Origin: JADKHR01 sp041917295
GTDB taxonomy: Bacteria; Elusimicrobiota; Elusimicrobia; FEN-1173
Direction: 5' to 3'
Assembly (NCBI GenBank): GCA_041917295.1
Contig: JAYRXX010000025.1
Coordinates: 62,001-126,000, forward strand
Length of the DNA: 64,000 bases
Shown: piece by piece, positions 51,515 through 61,356 of the stretch
Position numbering within the stretch: position 1 is the first letter of the stretch
How the letters are laid out: every line of letters starts with the position of its first letter
The notes under the pieces: model-generated
Database searches by the model: none
What the model saw: only the letters and a program-made list of their open reading frames with translations
What the model was told of the DNA's origin: nothing
Translations under genes and position numbers: made by a program

Positions 51515-54500
51515 CTACTCGCCCAATTGGTTAAGGGCTTCTTTGAGGTCGGCGTCGTGGGTGTGGCTTTCCAGCCGGGCACTGAGGCTGTAGGCGCAGG
51601 GAACCACGAACAACGTCAGCAGGGCGGACACCGAGACGCCCCCGATAATCACCAAGGCCATGGGCACCCGGGTTTCGGCGCCGGGGCCCAACGCCAACGC
51701 CGGGGGAATCGCCGCCGCTACCGTGGAAACCGTGGTCATCAAAATCGGCCGCAGTCGGATCGGGCAGGCGTCCATCAGGGCCGTTCGAACGTCCATCCCC
51801 TGTTTGGTCCGTCGTTCGTTGGTGAAGTCCACCAACATAATCGAATTTTTTTTCACAATCCCCATCAGCAGAACGATCCCGATCATGCTGAACATGTTGA
51901 GCGATTGATCGCCGATCCAGAGCGCCAGCACCGCCCCCGTGACGCTGAACGGCAGGGCGACCAGCACCAGGATCGGATGGATGAAACTGTTGAACTGCGA
52001 CCCCAGAACCATGTAGGCGATCACCACACCCAGTACCAGCGCCACCGCCAAGCCCAGGAAAGCTTCTTGGAACGTTTCCGACGCGCCGGAAAAGACCATT
52101 TTGACCCCTTCCGGCAATACCTCTTTTTCTATTTTCCGAACCGCGGCCAACGCGTCGGCCTGGGATTTGCCGGTGGCCACGTTGGCGAACAGGCGGATCG
52201 CGCGGGAGCGATTTTCACGGGTGATGGAGAGCAGTGTTTTTTTCTCTTGCACCGTGACCACGTCGGCCAAGGGGACCACTTGGCCGCGGTTGTTGCGCAC
52301 GCGGATTTTGTTGATGTCCGTCGGGTTGTTTCGATCGATTTCCGAGAAACGCACGCGCACGTCGTAGCGCCGGCCGCCCCGGGAAAATTTGCCCACCCGT
52401 TGTCCGCCCAAAGTGGCGTTGACGGTTTCGCCGATGGCCGACACGCTCACGCCTCGTTCGGCGGCGGCCGCCCGGTTGGGAAATATTTGAACCTCCGGCA
52501 TGCCCAGTTCGTAGTTGGAGTCCACGTCCACCATCAGGCCGGTTTCTTTCATTTTGGTTTTAACGATTTCGCTTACCCGGGCCAGCTCGTCCCAATCGCG
52601 GCCGCGGAGGGAAAGGTCCACGGGAAACCCCGGTTCGGCTCCCCCGCCCGCAACGGACAAATCCTGCAAGAGCGCTTTTTGGACACCCGGGATTTGGTTG
52701 AGCGCGTCACGGAAAATGTCCATTAATTCCTGCTGGGAAAACGGTTTTTTCCGGCCTGGCTCTACGGGTCGTCGGGAAGGATCTTTGAGCGTGATGAACA
52801 TGAACGCCGAATTGATTTCGCCTCCTTCAAAGCCGCCCACGGCGGCGTAGTATCGTTCCACCTCGCCTCGGGCCAGGGTGTAGGCCTCCGCCTTTTTCAA
52901 GGTGTCGTCGGTAAAGGCCAGGGAAGAACCTACCGGCGTTTGAAGCCGGACGAACAGCATGCTTTGGTCCTGGGGCGGCATCAGCTCTTTTTTGATCGGC
53001 TTAAAGAGGAAGAGGGAGGCCACGAAAATGAGCAAGGAGACGCCCACCACCTTCCAGCGGTTGTTGAGGCATCGGTTCAAGGCTGTCTTATACCACCGTG
53101 TGAGAACGGCCATGAGTTTGTCCATGGATCGGGATACAATTCCGCCGTGGCCGACCGCTAAAAATTGGGAACAGCGCATGGGCGCCAACGTCAGGGCTTC
53201 CAATAAAGAAAGCATCACCGCGGCGGAAATAGTCATGCCAAACTGGAAAAAGTATTTGCCGATCACCCCTTTAATAAAAACCACCGGAACGAATATGGCC
53301 AAAATGGCCACCGACGTGGCCAGGGCGGCGAAATAGATCTCCCGGGCTCCCACGATAGCGGCTTGCACACGGGGTTCGCCCAGTTCCCGGTGGCGGACGA
53401 TGTTTTCCAGCACCATGATTGCGTCGTCTACCACAATGCCCACCACCAGGGTGAGGCCCAACAGCGTAAACGTGTTTTGGGTAAAGCCCAACATCTGCAA
53501 AATAATGAAGGTGCCCAAAATGGAGGTGGGGATGGCCAAGATGATGTTCATGGCCGAACTCCAGGACCCCAGAAAAAGCCAGCAGATGGCCGACGTGAGA
53601 ATGGCCGCGAGAAGAAGATTGAAGTTGAGTTCGTGGGTGGACTGTTTGACGAACGCGGTGCCGTCGAAATTAATGGCCAGTTTAACACCGGAGGGCAACG
53701 TTTTTTGCAGGGCCTCCACTTTTTCCGCCACGCGGCGGCCCACATCGACCATGTTGGCGTTGCGCTGTTTTAAAATGCCGAGGCCCACGGCGGGTTTCAG
53801 GTCCACCCGGGAAATGGCCCGCGCGTCGGCCAGGCCGTCTTCAATGGTGGCGACGTCTTTAAGTTGAAATGTGCGGTACACCGGCGCGCCGTTGCGGGCC
53901 GGGATCACGAGATTTTTGAAATCGTCCGGACGGTCCATTTCGCCCATGACCCGCAGGTTCCATTCTTTGGTGGGCGACGTGAGATATCCCGCCGGGCGTT
54001 CGCTGTGCTCCGTTTGGATGGCCGACACCACGTCTTGAACCGTGATTTCGGTGGCCGCCATTTTTTTGGGGTCCAGCCAGACCCGCAACGACGGTTCCAC
54101 ATAACCACCCAGAAAGACATTTCCCACCCCCGGGAGCGTGGTGAATTCCTGCTTCAATGTGTCCCGCACCAACTCCATTAAGTAGCGCTCCGGCCGGTCT
54201 CCGGACACCGACAGCCACATGAACGGTTGGTCTTCCGGATTAAACTTGGCGATAATGGGCGGGTCCAAATCTTTGGGCAAATTAAATTGGGCCTGGGAAA
54301 TGGTGCTTTGCACTTCTTGCAGGGCGACGTCCACGTCGGTTTTGAGGTCGAACTCGATGATGATCGACGCCTGGCCCAGGCGCGAGGTGGAATTGATTTT
54401 TTTGACGCCTTTCACGGACGTGATAGCGTCTTCGATCACGTCCACCACATCGGTTTCCATCACTTCCGGCGAAGCCCCTTCCCAGCGGGTGGACACGCTG

Positions 54501-54634
54501 ATGATGGGGAAATCCACGTCGGGCAATTGGCTTTTTCCGATGGAAAAAAAGCTGATGATCCCGAACAAAATCATTCCTGCCATCAGCATCCAGGCGAAAA
54601 CGGGATTTTTTATGGCGGTGTCGGAAAGTCTCAT
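51515..54634 (-). CDS. HAE1-type RND efflux transporter (AcrB/MdtBC-like)
   Basis: The 1039-aa inner-membrane pump has 12 transmembrane helices and two periplasmic porter loops. The first helix is followed by QLPDVDFPIISVSTRWEGAS, typical of HAE1 pumps. TM4 contains VVGIVVDDAIMVLEN with the paired Asp of the proton relay; the second half contains FSMIGIVLLMGIVKKNSIMLVDF. Substrates are probably drugs, detergents or lipids. It overlaps the TolC gene (upstream on this strand) by 4 bases, but no membrane-fusion adaptor gene is adjacent, an unusual omission for a tripartite pump. Confidence 0.92.
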   Translation of the reverse strand: MRLSDTAIKNPVFAWMLMAGMILFGIISFFSIGKSQLPDVDFPIISVSTRWEGASPEVMETDVVDVIEDAITSVKGVKKINSTSRLGQASIIIEFDLKTDVDVALQEVQSTISQAQFNLPKDLDPPIIAKFNPEDQPFMWLSVSGDRPERYLMELVRDTLKQEFTTLPGVGNVFLGGYVEPSLRVWLDPKKMAATEITVQDVVSAIQTEHSERPAGYLTSPTKEWNLRVMGEMDRPDDFKNLVIPARNGAPVYRTFQLKDVATIEDGLADARAISRVDLKPAVGLGILKQRNANMVDVGRRVAEKVEALQKTLPSGVKLAINFDGTAFVKQSTHELNFNLLLAAILTSAICWLFLGSWSSAMNIILAIPTSILGTFIILQMLGFTQNTFTLLGLTLVVGIVVDDAIMVLENIVRHRELGEPRVQAAIVGAREIYFAALATSVAILAIFVPVVFIKGVIGKYFFQFGMTISAAVMLSLLEALTLAPMRCSQFLAVGHGGIVSRSMDKLMAVLTRWYKTALNRCLNNRWKVVGVSLLIFVASLFLFKPIKKELMPPQDQSMLFVRLQTPVGSSLAFTDDTLKKAEAYTLARGEVERYYAAVGGFEGGEINSAFMFITLKDPSRRPVEPGRKKPFSQQELMDIFRDALNQIPGVQKALLQDLSVAGGGAEPGFPVDLSLRGRDWDELARVSEIVKTKMKETGLMVDVDSNYELGMPEVQIFPNRAAAAERGVSVSAIGETVNATLGGQRVGKFSRGGRRYDVRVRFSEIDRNNPTDINKIRVRNNRGQVVPLADVVTVQEKKTLLSITRENRSRAIRLFANVATGKSQADALAAVRKIEKEVLPEGVKMVFSGASETFQEAFLGLAVALVLGVVIAYMVLGSQFNSFIHPILVLVALPFSVTGAVLALWIGDQSLNMFSMIGIVLLMGIVKKNSIMLVDFTNERRTKQGMDVRTALMDACPIRLRPILMTTVSTVAAAIPPALALGPGAETRVPMALVIIGGVSVSALLTLFVVPCAYSLSARLESHTHDADLKEALNQLGE

Positions 54635-55893
54635 GGGAGGGCCCCTGTGGCAACAACAAGAGCCACGTAGCGCCGTTGGACGTCCACCGCGGCGTCGTCC
54701 CAGGCCCGTTTGGCGGTTTGCATGAGGTTGGTGGCGTTGATAACTTCCAGGTTGGTGACCAACCCCAGCCGGTATTCTCGTTTTTGAGCCTCGTAACTTT
54801 TTTTGGCGGCAAAATAGGCTTGTTGGAGCGCGTCGGATTCGTTCAACGAGGCTGTCCAGGCCGCGTGGGCCTTTTTCACGTCGCTTTGAATTTGACGTTC
54901 CAAGTAAGAAAGCGACAGTTGGGCTTGGATCAGACCCGACTGGGCGTCCCGCACCCGGGCGGCTACGGATCCACCTTGGAACAAGGGAACGCTCAAATTG
55001 AGCGCCATGTCCCAGTTGACCGGTTCAAAAAGGGTGGGGCGTTGGGTGTAATAGTTGCCGGAAAAATTGAGGCTGGGCCAATAAAATCCTTTCTCGTAAC
55101 GGACGCGGAGTTCTTGACCGGCCACTTCCTGGCGCTGGGCTTCCACGTCAGGTCGGCGGGCCGCCTGGGCAAGAAACGTGTCCACAGGGGGATGGGCCGA
55201 GCCAAAAGACGTGGGCGTCAATGGGGCGGTGCCCATGTCTTGGCCCACCAGAAAAGATAAGGATTCCCGTGCCACGCGGGTTTGGCCTTGCAGGCGGACC
55301 CCGATGGCTTTCACCGCGGCCAGTTGGGATTCGGCGCTGAAAATTTCCCCTTGGCGGGATTTTCCCAGACGGTAAAAGGCGTTTAATTCGGACACCCGTT
55401 CTTGGTCAAGGGCTTCGGTTGTGGCGTTGTTGGCCAGGGCTGTTTCGAGACTCACTACATCCAAATAGGCCTGGGCGACCTGGTTGAACAGAGCCAATTG
55501 GGATTGGCGCAAGTTCCATTCATCCCGGGCCTGTTGTTTTTTGAATCCGGACCAGGCGGAAAATTCCCTTAATCCGTTGAAAAGGGGTTGTTCCAGATAC
55601 ATCCTTGACTCGACCTGGCTTTTGTCCAGCATTCCCCCAAACGAGTCCGCCACGCCCGAATTGTCCTGGCGGGTCCCCCGCCAGTCCCAGGAGAGGTGGG
55701 GAAACGCCCCGCCCAACGCCGCTCGGGCCTTGGCTTGCGACCGGCGGATTTCTTCCTGTTGCTGTTTTAACGGTTCATTTTGTTGGAGGGCCCGTTCAAA
55801 GCACTGCGCCAGGTCCATGGAGGGCGAACCGGCCGCCGCAACCACATGGGCAGTGACCCACCCACATAAAAATAAGGCAGTTGATCGGAACAT
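54631..55893 (-). CDS. TolC-family outer-membrane efflux protein
   Basis: The 420-aa protein has a signal peptide (~1-22, ending VAAAG), then two OEP helical repeats with heptad Gln/Ala/Leu patterns: LAQCFERALQQNEPLKQQ and the second repeat, VPLFQGGSVAARVRDAQSG, a conserved TolC segment. It forms the outer-membrane tunnel for the RND pump encoded 4 bases downstream. Its SD is weak. It is divergent from the HAE3-type gene; the ~95-base intergenic region holds the latter's promoter. Confidence 0.9.
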   Translation of the reverse strand: MFRSTALFLCGWVTAHVVAAAGSPSMDLAQCFERALQQNEPLKQQQEEIRRSQAKARAALGGAFPHLSWDWRGTRQDNSGVADSFGGMLDKSQVESRMYLEQPLFNGLREFSAWSGFKKQQARDEWNLRQSQLALFNQVAQAYLDVVSLETALANNATTEALDQERVSELNAFYRLGKSRQGEIFSAESQLAAVKAIGVRLQGQTRVARESLSFLVGQDMGTAPLTPTSFGSAHPPVDTFLAQAARRPDVEAQRQEVAGQELRVRYEKGFYWPSLNFSGNYYTQRPTLFEPVNWDMALNLSVPLFQGGSVAARVRDAQSGLIQAQLSLSYLERQIQSDVKKAHAAWTASLNESDALQQAYFAAKKSYEAQKREYRLGLVTNLEVINATNLMQTAKRAWDDAAVDVQRRYVALVVATGALP

Positions 55894-55952
55894 GGACCCA
55901 TTTTACTTTATCCCGACCCCCCGTGTGATGCCGGGCCAATTTGATGTTACGG

Positions 55953-55981
55953 TTGACGAAACGGCATCTCCGATCTATCCT
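55953..55981 (+). promoter_or_regulatory. Promoter of the HAE3-type transporter gene
   Basis: TTGACG (55953-55958) and TATCCT (55976-55981) are 17 bases apart. The start codon ATG (55989) follows 7 bases after the -10 box, so the transcript would be leaderless. Confidence 0.5.
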
Positions 55982-55988
55982 TTCGGGT

Positions 55989-58311
55989 ATGGACTCTCAA
56001 CCGATGCGCGACCGGGTGGTGAACGTGGCGGCGGGGTTTGTGTCCCGTCGCGCGGGGTGGGTGGCAATAGTCACGATGGTTTTTGTCGGGTTTTTTTCTT
56101 CTTTCCTCCCACAGCACACCGCGAAAAATGACAGTTATGACTTTGTCGTCGACCGGGATCCGGTGACAGACTATTTTCACAAATTCCGGACCCTGTTCGA
56201 GAAAGACGAGTTCATCGTGATCGCCTATCGCCAGGAAGATCTTTTTACGCCGCGGCGTCTCAACGAGCTTAAACAGCTCACGGAAGAACTGGAATCTCTG
56301 GAGAGGGTGGTCGATGTGGTCAGTTTGGCCAACGTGGCCGACATGAGGGGAACCGACGACGCCTTCGAGGCCGACGATTTTCTTCGTGAGGTGCCCGACT
56401 CCCCCGCCGAATTGGCCGCGTTGCGGCGACGGGCCCTGGCCAACCCCATGTATGAGCGCACGTTGTTGTCGTTGGATGGCCACACCACCGCCCTCGTCTT
56501 GTTTATGACCATCCCCTCTCCCACCAGCGGGTTGGACGCGGGAAAAGAAGTGCGCGCTTTGTTGGGCGACGTCAACCGAGTGCTCAAACCCTATCGAGAA
56601 AAAGGTCGCCGGTTTGCCGTCGCTGGCTGGCCCGTGACAACCTATTACATGGGCGAATACATGCAAGCCGACGCACGCGTGTTTATGCCGATCTCGTTGA
56701 TCTTGACGCTGGGAACCATTTGGTTCATATTCCGTAACCTTCGCCTGATCTTGTTGGCGTCCGCGGGAATTATTATGACGTTGATGGCGACCCTGGGATT
56801 GGCCGGAATGGTCGGCATCCCCTTAAACAACGCCTCCATCGCGGCGGTTCCGTTGGTGATGGCCTTGGCGTTGTCGGATATCGTTCATGTTTTCACCCAC
56901 CTGAACCGTTCTTGTCTGCAGGAAGGCGGTGGCGTCGCTCGGGGCGGGTTACAACAAATTCTAAAAGCGGTCTTGTTCCCCTGTTTGCTGACAAGTCTTA
57001 ACACGGGCATCGGATTCTTTTCTTATACCTTCAACAGTGTGTCGGCGATACGCAGTTTTGGGTGGTTGGCCGCTTCGGGGATGCTGTTTGAGTTTATCGT
57101 GACCTTTGGACTCGTGGCGCCTTTGCTGGCTTTCCTGCCCGCGGAGAAAATTTACCGGGATCCCGACGAACATCGTCAACGGGAAATTCCCCGGTTGATG
57201 AACTGGATCCACAGCCGGGTGACACGGCGGCCAGGATGGCCCTTCTTTCTCTGCGCGGCGGGGTTGGCCGTGAGCGGATGGCTGGCCAAAGACATCAAGG
57301 TCAATACCCATTTGGAAAAGTTGTTCGACCCCGCCTCCGAACTTCGGCAAGATATTGATTACGTTCGAGCCAACCTGGCGGGTATGGAATCGATTACCGT
57401 CGTTTTTGAATCCGCCCGCGGCGCGTTCAAAGATCCCGTGCTCCTCAATAAAATGGATGAGGTGACTCAGGAAATCAAGCGGATCCCTTCTGTGGAATCG
57501 GTGATCGGGTTTGGGGAATACTTGAAAGAGATGAACAAGGCTTTTCACGCCGAAGACCCGGCCTATTATCGGTTGCCCGCCACGCGCAATATGGTTGAAC
57601 AATATCTGTTGCTCTACGGGCGCGACGACCTCGACGACGTGGTGACCCCCGGTTTTGATGTGGCGCGCTTGACGGTGCGGGCCAACGTGCCCGGTTCCCA
57701 GGAATCGCGGGAGGCCATCGCCCGGATACAAGAGGTGCTCAACCGTCACCCCCTGCCGGGGGGGGGCCACCGCCACTTTGACCGGAAGTGTTGTCTTAGG
57801 CGAGCGTACCATGGACGTGATGGTTAGCGACCAAGTCAACAATATCGGTCAAACCGTCATCGTGATTTGGCTCATCATGGTGGGGGTTTTGCGTTCGTGG
57901 GGTTTGGCCCTGCTCTTTTTGGTGCCGAACCTGTTCCCGATCGTGGTCAATTTTGGAATTATGGGTTTTTTCGGGATCCCCCTGGATACGGGCACATCCC
58001 TGATTGCCGCCTCGGCGTTTGGAATTATTGTGGATGACACGGTGCACTTTTTTACCGTTTTTGGGCAACACCGCCGTCAGGGCCTGACGGTCGGGGCGGC
58101 CCTGGACGAAACCGCTTCTGAAAAAGGGGAAGCCATGTTTTCGTCCTTTCTCATTATGGGGATGGGTTTTGGGGTTTTACTGCTGTCCAAATTTCAACCG
58201 CTCATCATGTTCGGCCTTCTGAACATCATTATCCTGGTGGTCGGAATGATTGGGGATCAAGTTCTATTAAAATCAATTTTGTCCCTTTGGGCCCGTCGAG
58301 GGCCAAAATAA
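55989..58311 (+). pseudogene. HAE3/MMPL-type RND transporter, frameshifted at a G9 tract
   Basis: One transporter gene is split over two frames. The first part (ATG 55989 to TAG at 57825) has a leading helix, a periplasmic loop, helices ~200-400 with ALALSDIVHVFTHLN, a second helix and second loop. After nine G (57758-57766) the frame is lost. Dropping one G restores a continuous reading (...PGGATATLTG...) into the 57778-58311 frame, which supplies the last helices, including GIIVDDTVHFF and PNLFPIVVNFGIMGF. The repaired protein would be about 774 aa, normal for HAE3/hopanoid-exporter-like RND proteins that work without TolC. The break may be a phase-variable tract, a real mutation or a sequence error. 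Confidence 0.82.
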
Positions 58312-58403
58312 AAAATACGATTGCTGATTAGGGTATCCATTCTCCCTCTCGCCCTCTCTGGAGAATAAGCTAGTGAATAAGTATACTCCGTCCCCTTTGG
58401 GGG

Positions 58404-58955
58404 TTAGAAGCGGGCGGAGAGGCTGATGCGGTGGGTGTCGCCTAGGTCGCCGGCGGGTAAAAACGCGTAGTCGAAGTTAACGGGCGACAATCGGAAGCCG
58501 ACACCCACGGACAGCCCCGACGCGCCACCCAATTGGTCCGGGCCTTGACCGAATTGGTAGCCCGCCCTTATCGCCAAGGGTTGAGCCAGCCAAAACTCGG
58601 TTCCGGCGTTGCCGGTATAGCGTTTGTCGGCCAGCCAGGCGTTGCCGTCCAGGGCCAGCGTGAGTTTGTCCTTAAACAGCCGTCCGTCCGCTCCGGCTTT
58701 GATCAGCGAGGGCAAGGAATCGTTCCCCAGTTTTGTCCCCAGGTTTTGGGCCGACAGGGCCGCCGTTATTTTTTCCGTGAGTCGGTAGGCCGACCCCAGG
58801 TCCAGGGCGTAGGCGCTTTCCGTGTAGGTGTCCAGGCTTTGATGGATCAATTTCGCGCTGGCCCCCACGGGCCCATCCCTGAAAAGAGGCCTCTTACGCC
58901 AGAATGTTGCCACACAAAAAAATAGCCCCTCAATTTTTATCGCATTGAGAACCAT
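58404..58955 (-). pseudogene. Truncated PorV/PorQ-family outer-membrane protein (C-terminal half)
   Basis: Residues from about GASAKLIHQSL to the final Phe match the C-terminal half of a PorV-type barrel: YALDLGSAYRLTEKITAALS, AGADGRLFKDKLTLALD, FDYAFLPAGDLGDTHRISLS. The N-terminal hallmark (GAGARALGMGGA-like) and signal peptide are missing; the first ~28 residues of the open frame are unrelated and look like random translation of the flanking sequence. Full-length relatives are 300 or more residues. The break point adjoins sequences resembling an insertion-sequence end (58970-59017), which probably caused the truncation. The 58312-58403 gap contains only an ATTCTCC/GGAGAAT inverted pair. Confidence 0.75.
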
Positions 58956-58969
58956 ACGCTTACAAAAAA

Positions 58970-59017
58970 GGGGGCATTATTATTCAACGCAAACAGGGGA
59001 CATTTCTATTGCCTTGC
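58970..59017 (+). mobile_element. Tandem motifs resembling an IS21-type end (remnant)
   Basis: Two similar ~21-base direct motifs stand side by side: GGGGGCATTATTATTCAACG (58970-58989) and GGGGACATTTCTATTGCC (58996-59013). Consensus GGGGRCATTNYTATT repeats of this kind occur at IS21-family termini as I know them. No transposase gene is present, so at most an end or solo remnant is left. A weaker inverted match (TAGCCCCTC) lies near 58923. Confidence 0.45.
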
Positions 59018-59057
59018 AACGAGATTTTTTTTCAGAAGAAACGGGATCGGGTTTCTC

Positions 59058-59066
59058 TGGTATAAT
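59058..59066 (+). promoter_or_regulatory. Extended -10 promoter of the helicase gene
   Basis: TGGTATAAT (58-66) has an exact TATAAT with the TGn extension; no good -35 is visible. The start is predicted ~12 bases before the ATG at 59086. Confidence 0.6.
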
Positions 59067-59085
59067 GAGGTCCTTAAAACCGATT

Positions 59086-61323
59086 ATGGCCCTCGATCCC
59101 AAACTGCTTGCCACGCTGAATGCGCCCCAACGGGACGCCGTCACTCACGGGGAAGGCCCCCTTTTGATTTTGGCGGGGGCCGGGTCCGGAAAGACCCGGG
59201 TGATCACGTTTCGCATCGCTCACCTTTTGTCCGAAGGTGTGCCGTCCTGGAACATTTTGGCGGTCACGTTCACCAACAAAGCCGCGGCGGAAATGCGTCG
59301 GCGTGTGGACGAACTGGTGGGGGGCCTCGGCCGCGGCGTGTGGATTTCCACATTCCATTCCTTTTGCGCCCAATTTTTGCGCGTGGAAGCCCGCGCCGTG
59401 GGGTTGGACCCCCACTACGTCATCTATGACGACGGCGACCAGACCCAGGTCCTTAAAGAAGTCTTGCGGGAACTGAAACTGGACGATAAAAAATACAAGC
59501 CCAGCCAAATTCTGAACGTCATTTCCCGGGCCAAAGACGATTTGTTGGATCCCGAATCCTACGCGATCCACGCCATGGCCCAGAACGATCCGTTCCGTCA
59601 AACGGTGGCCACCCTCTACACCCATTATCAGAAAAAGATGAACAAGGCGAACGCCTTGGATTTCGGGGACCTGATCATGCGCACCACCATGGCTCTCCGG
59701 GACCTGTCTGATCTGCGGGCCAAATACCAGGCGCGGTTTCGCCATGTTCTGGTGGACGAATACCAGGACACCAACCACGCGCAATATCTGCTGGCCAAAC
59801 ACCTGGTGGCGCCGCCCAAAAACCTGTGCGTCGTCGGCGATGAGGACCAGTCGATCTATGGGTTTCGCGGCGCGGACATTCGAAACATTATGGAATACGA
59901 GCGGGACTATTCCGGCGCGCGGGTGATTAAGCTGGAACAAAATTACCGTTCCACCCAGCCCATTTTAACCGTGGCGCACAACGTCATCTCCAAAAACAAA
60001 TACCGGAAAGACAAAAAGCTTTGGACCCAGAAAAATGAGGGGGAACCGGTTCGGTTTCAGGAGTTTGCCGACGAAGTGCAAGAAGCGGGGTTTGTGGCGC
60101 GGGACTCGGCGCGCCATTTGGCCGAGGGGCGGCGGCGGTCGGACATAGCGGTGTTCTACCGCACCAACGCCCAGTCCCGGGTTCTGGAAGACGCGTTTCG
60201 ACGGGAAAATATTCCTTACACCTTGGTGGGAAGCGTGCGGTTCTACGAACGCATGGAAGTGAAAGATGTCCTGGCCTATTTGCGGGCGGCCTTAAATCCC
60301 GCCGATTCGGTGGCCGTCAAACGGGTGATCAATGTGCCTCCCCGCGGAATCGGAAAAACCACGGTTCAGGCCCTGGACAACGACGCGGCCGCCCGGGGCG
60401 TGAGCGTTTACGAATCCGCCGCCGAAGCGGCCCGCCGACCCGACACCCCCTCGGGCGTTCGGGGGAACCTCAATAAATTTTTGGACATTGTGAAGGCCTT
60501 GCGCGTGGCGGCGCCCACGGCAACCGCTTCCGCCATGGTCCAAACGGTTCTGGAAACGGCCGGTTACTGGGCCCATTGGGAAGAACAAACAGCGTCGGAT
60601 CCGGAAGCGGCACACCGGTTGGACAACCTGCAGGAGTTGGTGAACGCCGCCAAAGAATTTGAAGAATCCTCCGAGGACAAGACCGTGGGGATGTTCCTGG
60701 AAAAGGTGTCCTTGGCGTCCGGTGTGGACTCTCTCAAAGAAGACGGCGGCGCGGTGACGCTCATGACGGTCCATTTGGCCAAGGGGTTGGAATTTCCCGT
60801 GGTGTACGTGACCGGGCTGGAAGAGGGGCTGTTCCCGATCGGCGAATCGGCTTTTGATGAAAAGGAGTTGGAGGAAGAACGCCGTCTCGCCTACGTGGCC
60901 ATCACCCGGGCGCGCGAACGGCTGACCCTCACGTCGGCGTCGTCTCGAAAAATTTACGGGCGGTCCCATTGGAACGTGCCGTCGCGGTTCGTGACCGAGG
61001 CGGGGCTGGCCCCCAGCGCCGCCGGGATGCCGCTGGGTGTTCCCGTCGGCGGGGCGGCGGGAGGATCCTATTTTCGGGCGGAAAAAGCCGTTGCGGCGTC
61101 GGTCCGTCCGGTGGGGTCGTTTGACCCGGATGAAGAATCCGTCTCGACAACGGCGGGAAGCGGCCGGTTGCGCGCCGGTCAGCGGGTGCGCCATCCGATT
61201 TTTGGGGAGGGCAAAATTTTGGACAAGTCCGGGTCGGGCGAAAACGTGAAGGTCACCGTGATGTTCGATTCCGGCGCCCGCAAACAAATTTTGGCCCGGT
61301 ACGCCAACTTCGAATCAGTTTAA
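59086..61323 (+). CDS. UvrD/PcrA-family superfamily 1 DNA helicase
   Basis: From the ATG at 59086 the protein is 745 aa. SF1A motifs are present: LNAPQRDAV (Q motif), GAGSGKT (31-37, motif I), TFTNKAAAEMRRR (Ia), VDEYQDTN (from 223, motif II), GDEDQSIYGFRGAD (III), LEQNYRST (IV), MTVHLAKGLEFPVVYV (V) and YVAITRARERL (VI). The C-terminal ~50 residues (VRHPIFGEGKILD, Tudor-like) match PcrA, which binds RNA polymerase. It is a 3'-5' helicase in nucleotide-excision and mismatch repair and replication restart. In-frame earlier ATGs (58945, 59065) lie upstream of or within the -10 box. Confidence 0.95.
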   Translation: MALDPKLLATLNAPQRDAVTHGEGPLLILAGAGSGKTRVITFRIAHLLSEGVPSWNILAVTFTNKAAAEMRRRVDELVGGLGRGVWISTFHSFCAQFLRVEARAVGLDPHYVIYDDGDQTQVLKEVLRELKLDDKKYKPSQILNVISRAKDDLLDPESYAIHAMAQNDPFRQTVATLYTHYQKKMNKANALDFGDLIMRTTMALRDLSDLRAKYQARFRHVLVDEYQDTNHAQYLLAKHLVAPPKNLCVVGDEDQSIYGFRGADIRNIMEYERDYSGARVIKLEQNYRSTQPILTVAHNVISKNKYRKDKKLWTQKNEGEPVRFQEFADEVQEAGFVARDSARHLAEGRRRSDIAVFYRTNAQSRVLEDAFRRENIPYTLVGSVRFYERMEVKDVLAYLRAALNPADSVAVKRVINVPPRGIGKTTVQALDNDAAARGVSVYESAAEAARRPDTPSGVRGNLNKFLDIVKALRVAAPTATASAMVQTVLETAGYWAHWEEQTASDPEAAHRLDNLQELVNAAKEFEESSEDKTVGMFLEKVSLASGVDSLKEDGGAVTLMTVHLAKGLEFPVVYVTGLEEGLFPIGESAFDEKELEEERRLAYVAITRARERLTLTSASSRKIYGRSHWNVPSRFVTEAGLAPSAAGMPLGVPVGGAAGGSYFRAEKAVAASVRPVGSFDPDEESVSTTAGSGRLRAGQRVRHPIFGEGKILDKSGSGENVKVTVMFDSGARKQILARYANFESV

Positions 61324-61349
61324 CAGAACGGTTAAAGATCTGATAGAAT
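61320..61349 (+). promoter_or_regulatory. Promoter of the gatCAB operon
   Basis: TTAACA (61320-61325) and TAGAAT (61344-61349) are 18 bases apart. The gatC ATG (61357) comes 7 bases after the -10 box, again predicting a leaderless mRNA. It overlaps the helicase stop codon. Confidence 0.5.
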
Positions 61350-61356
61350 TCCTTCC

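Noticed and set aside
58404..58955. Intact small PorV-family gene
   Set aside because: The signal peptide and N-terminal barrel hallmark are missing and the first ~28 residues are unrelated to the family.
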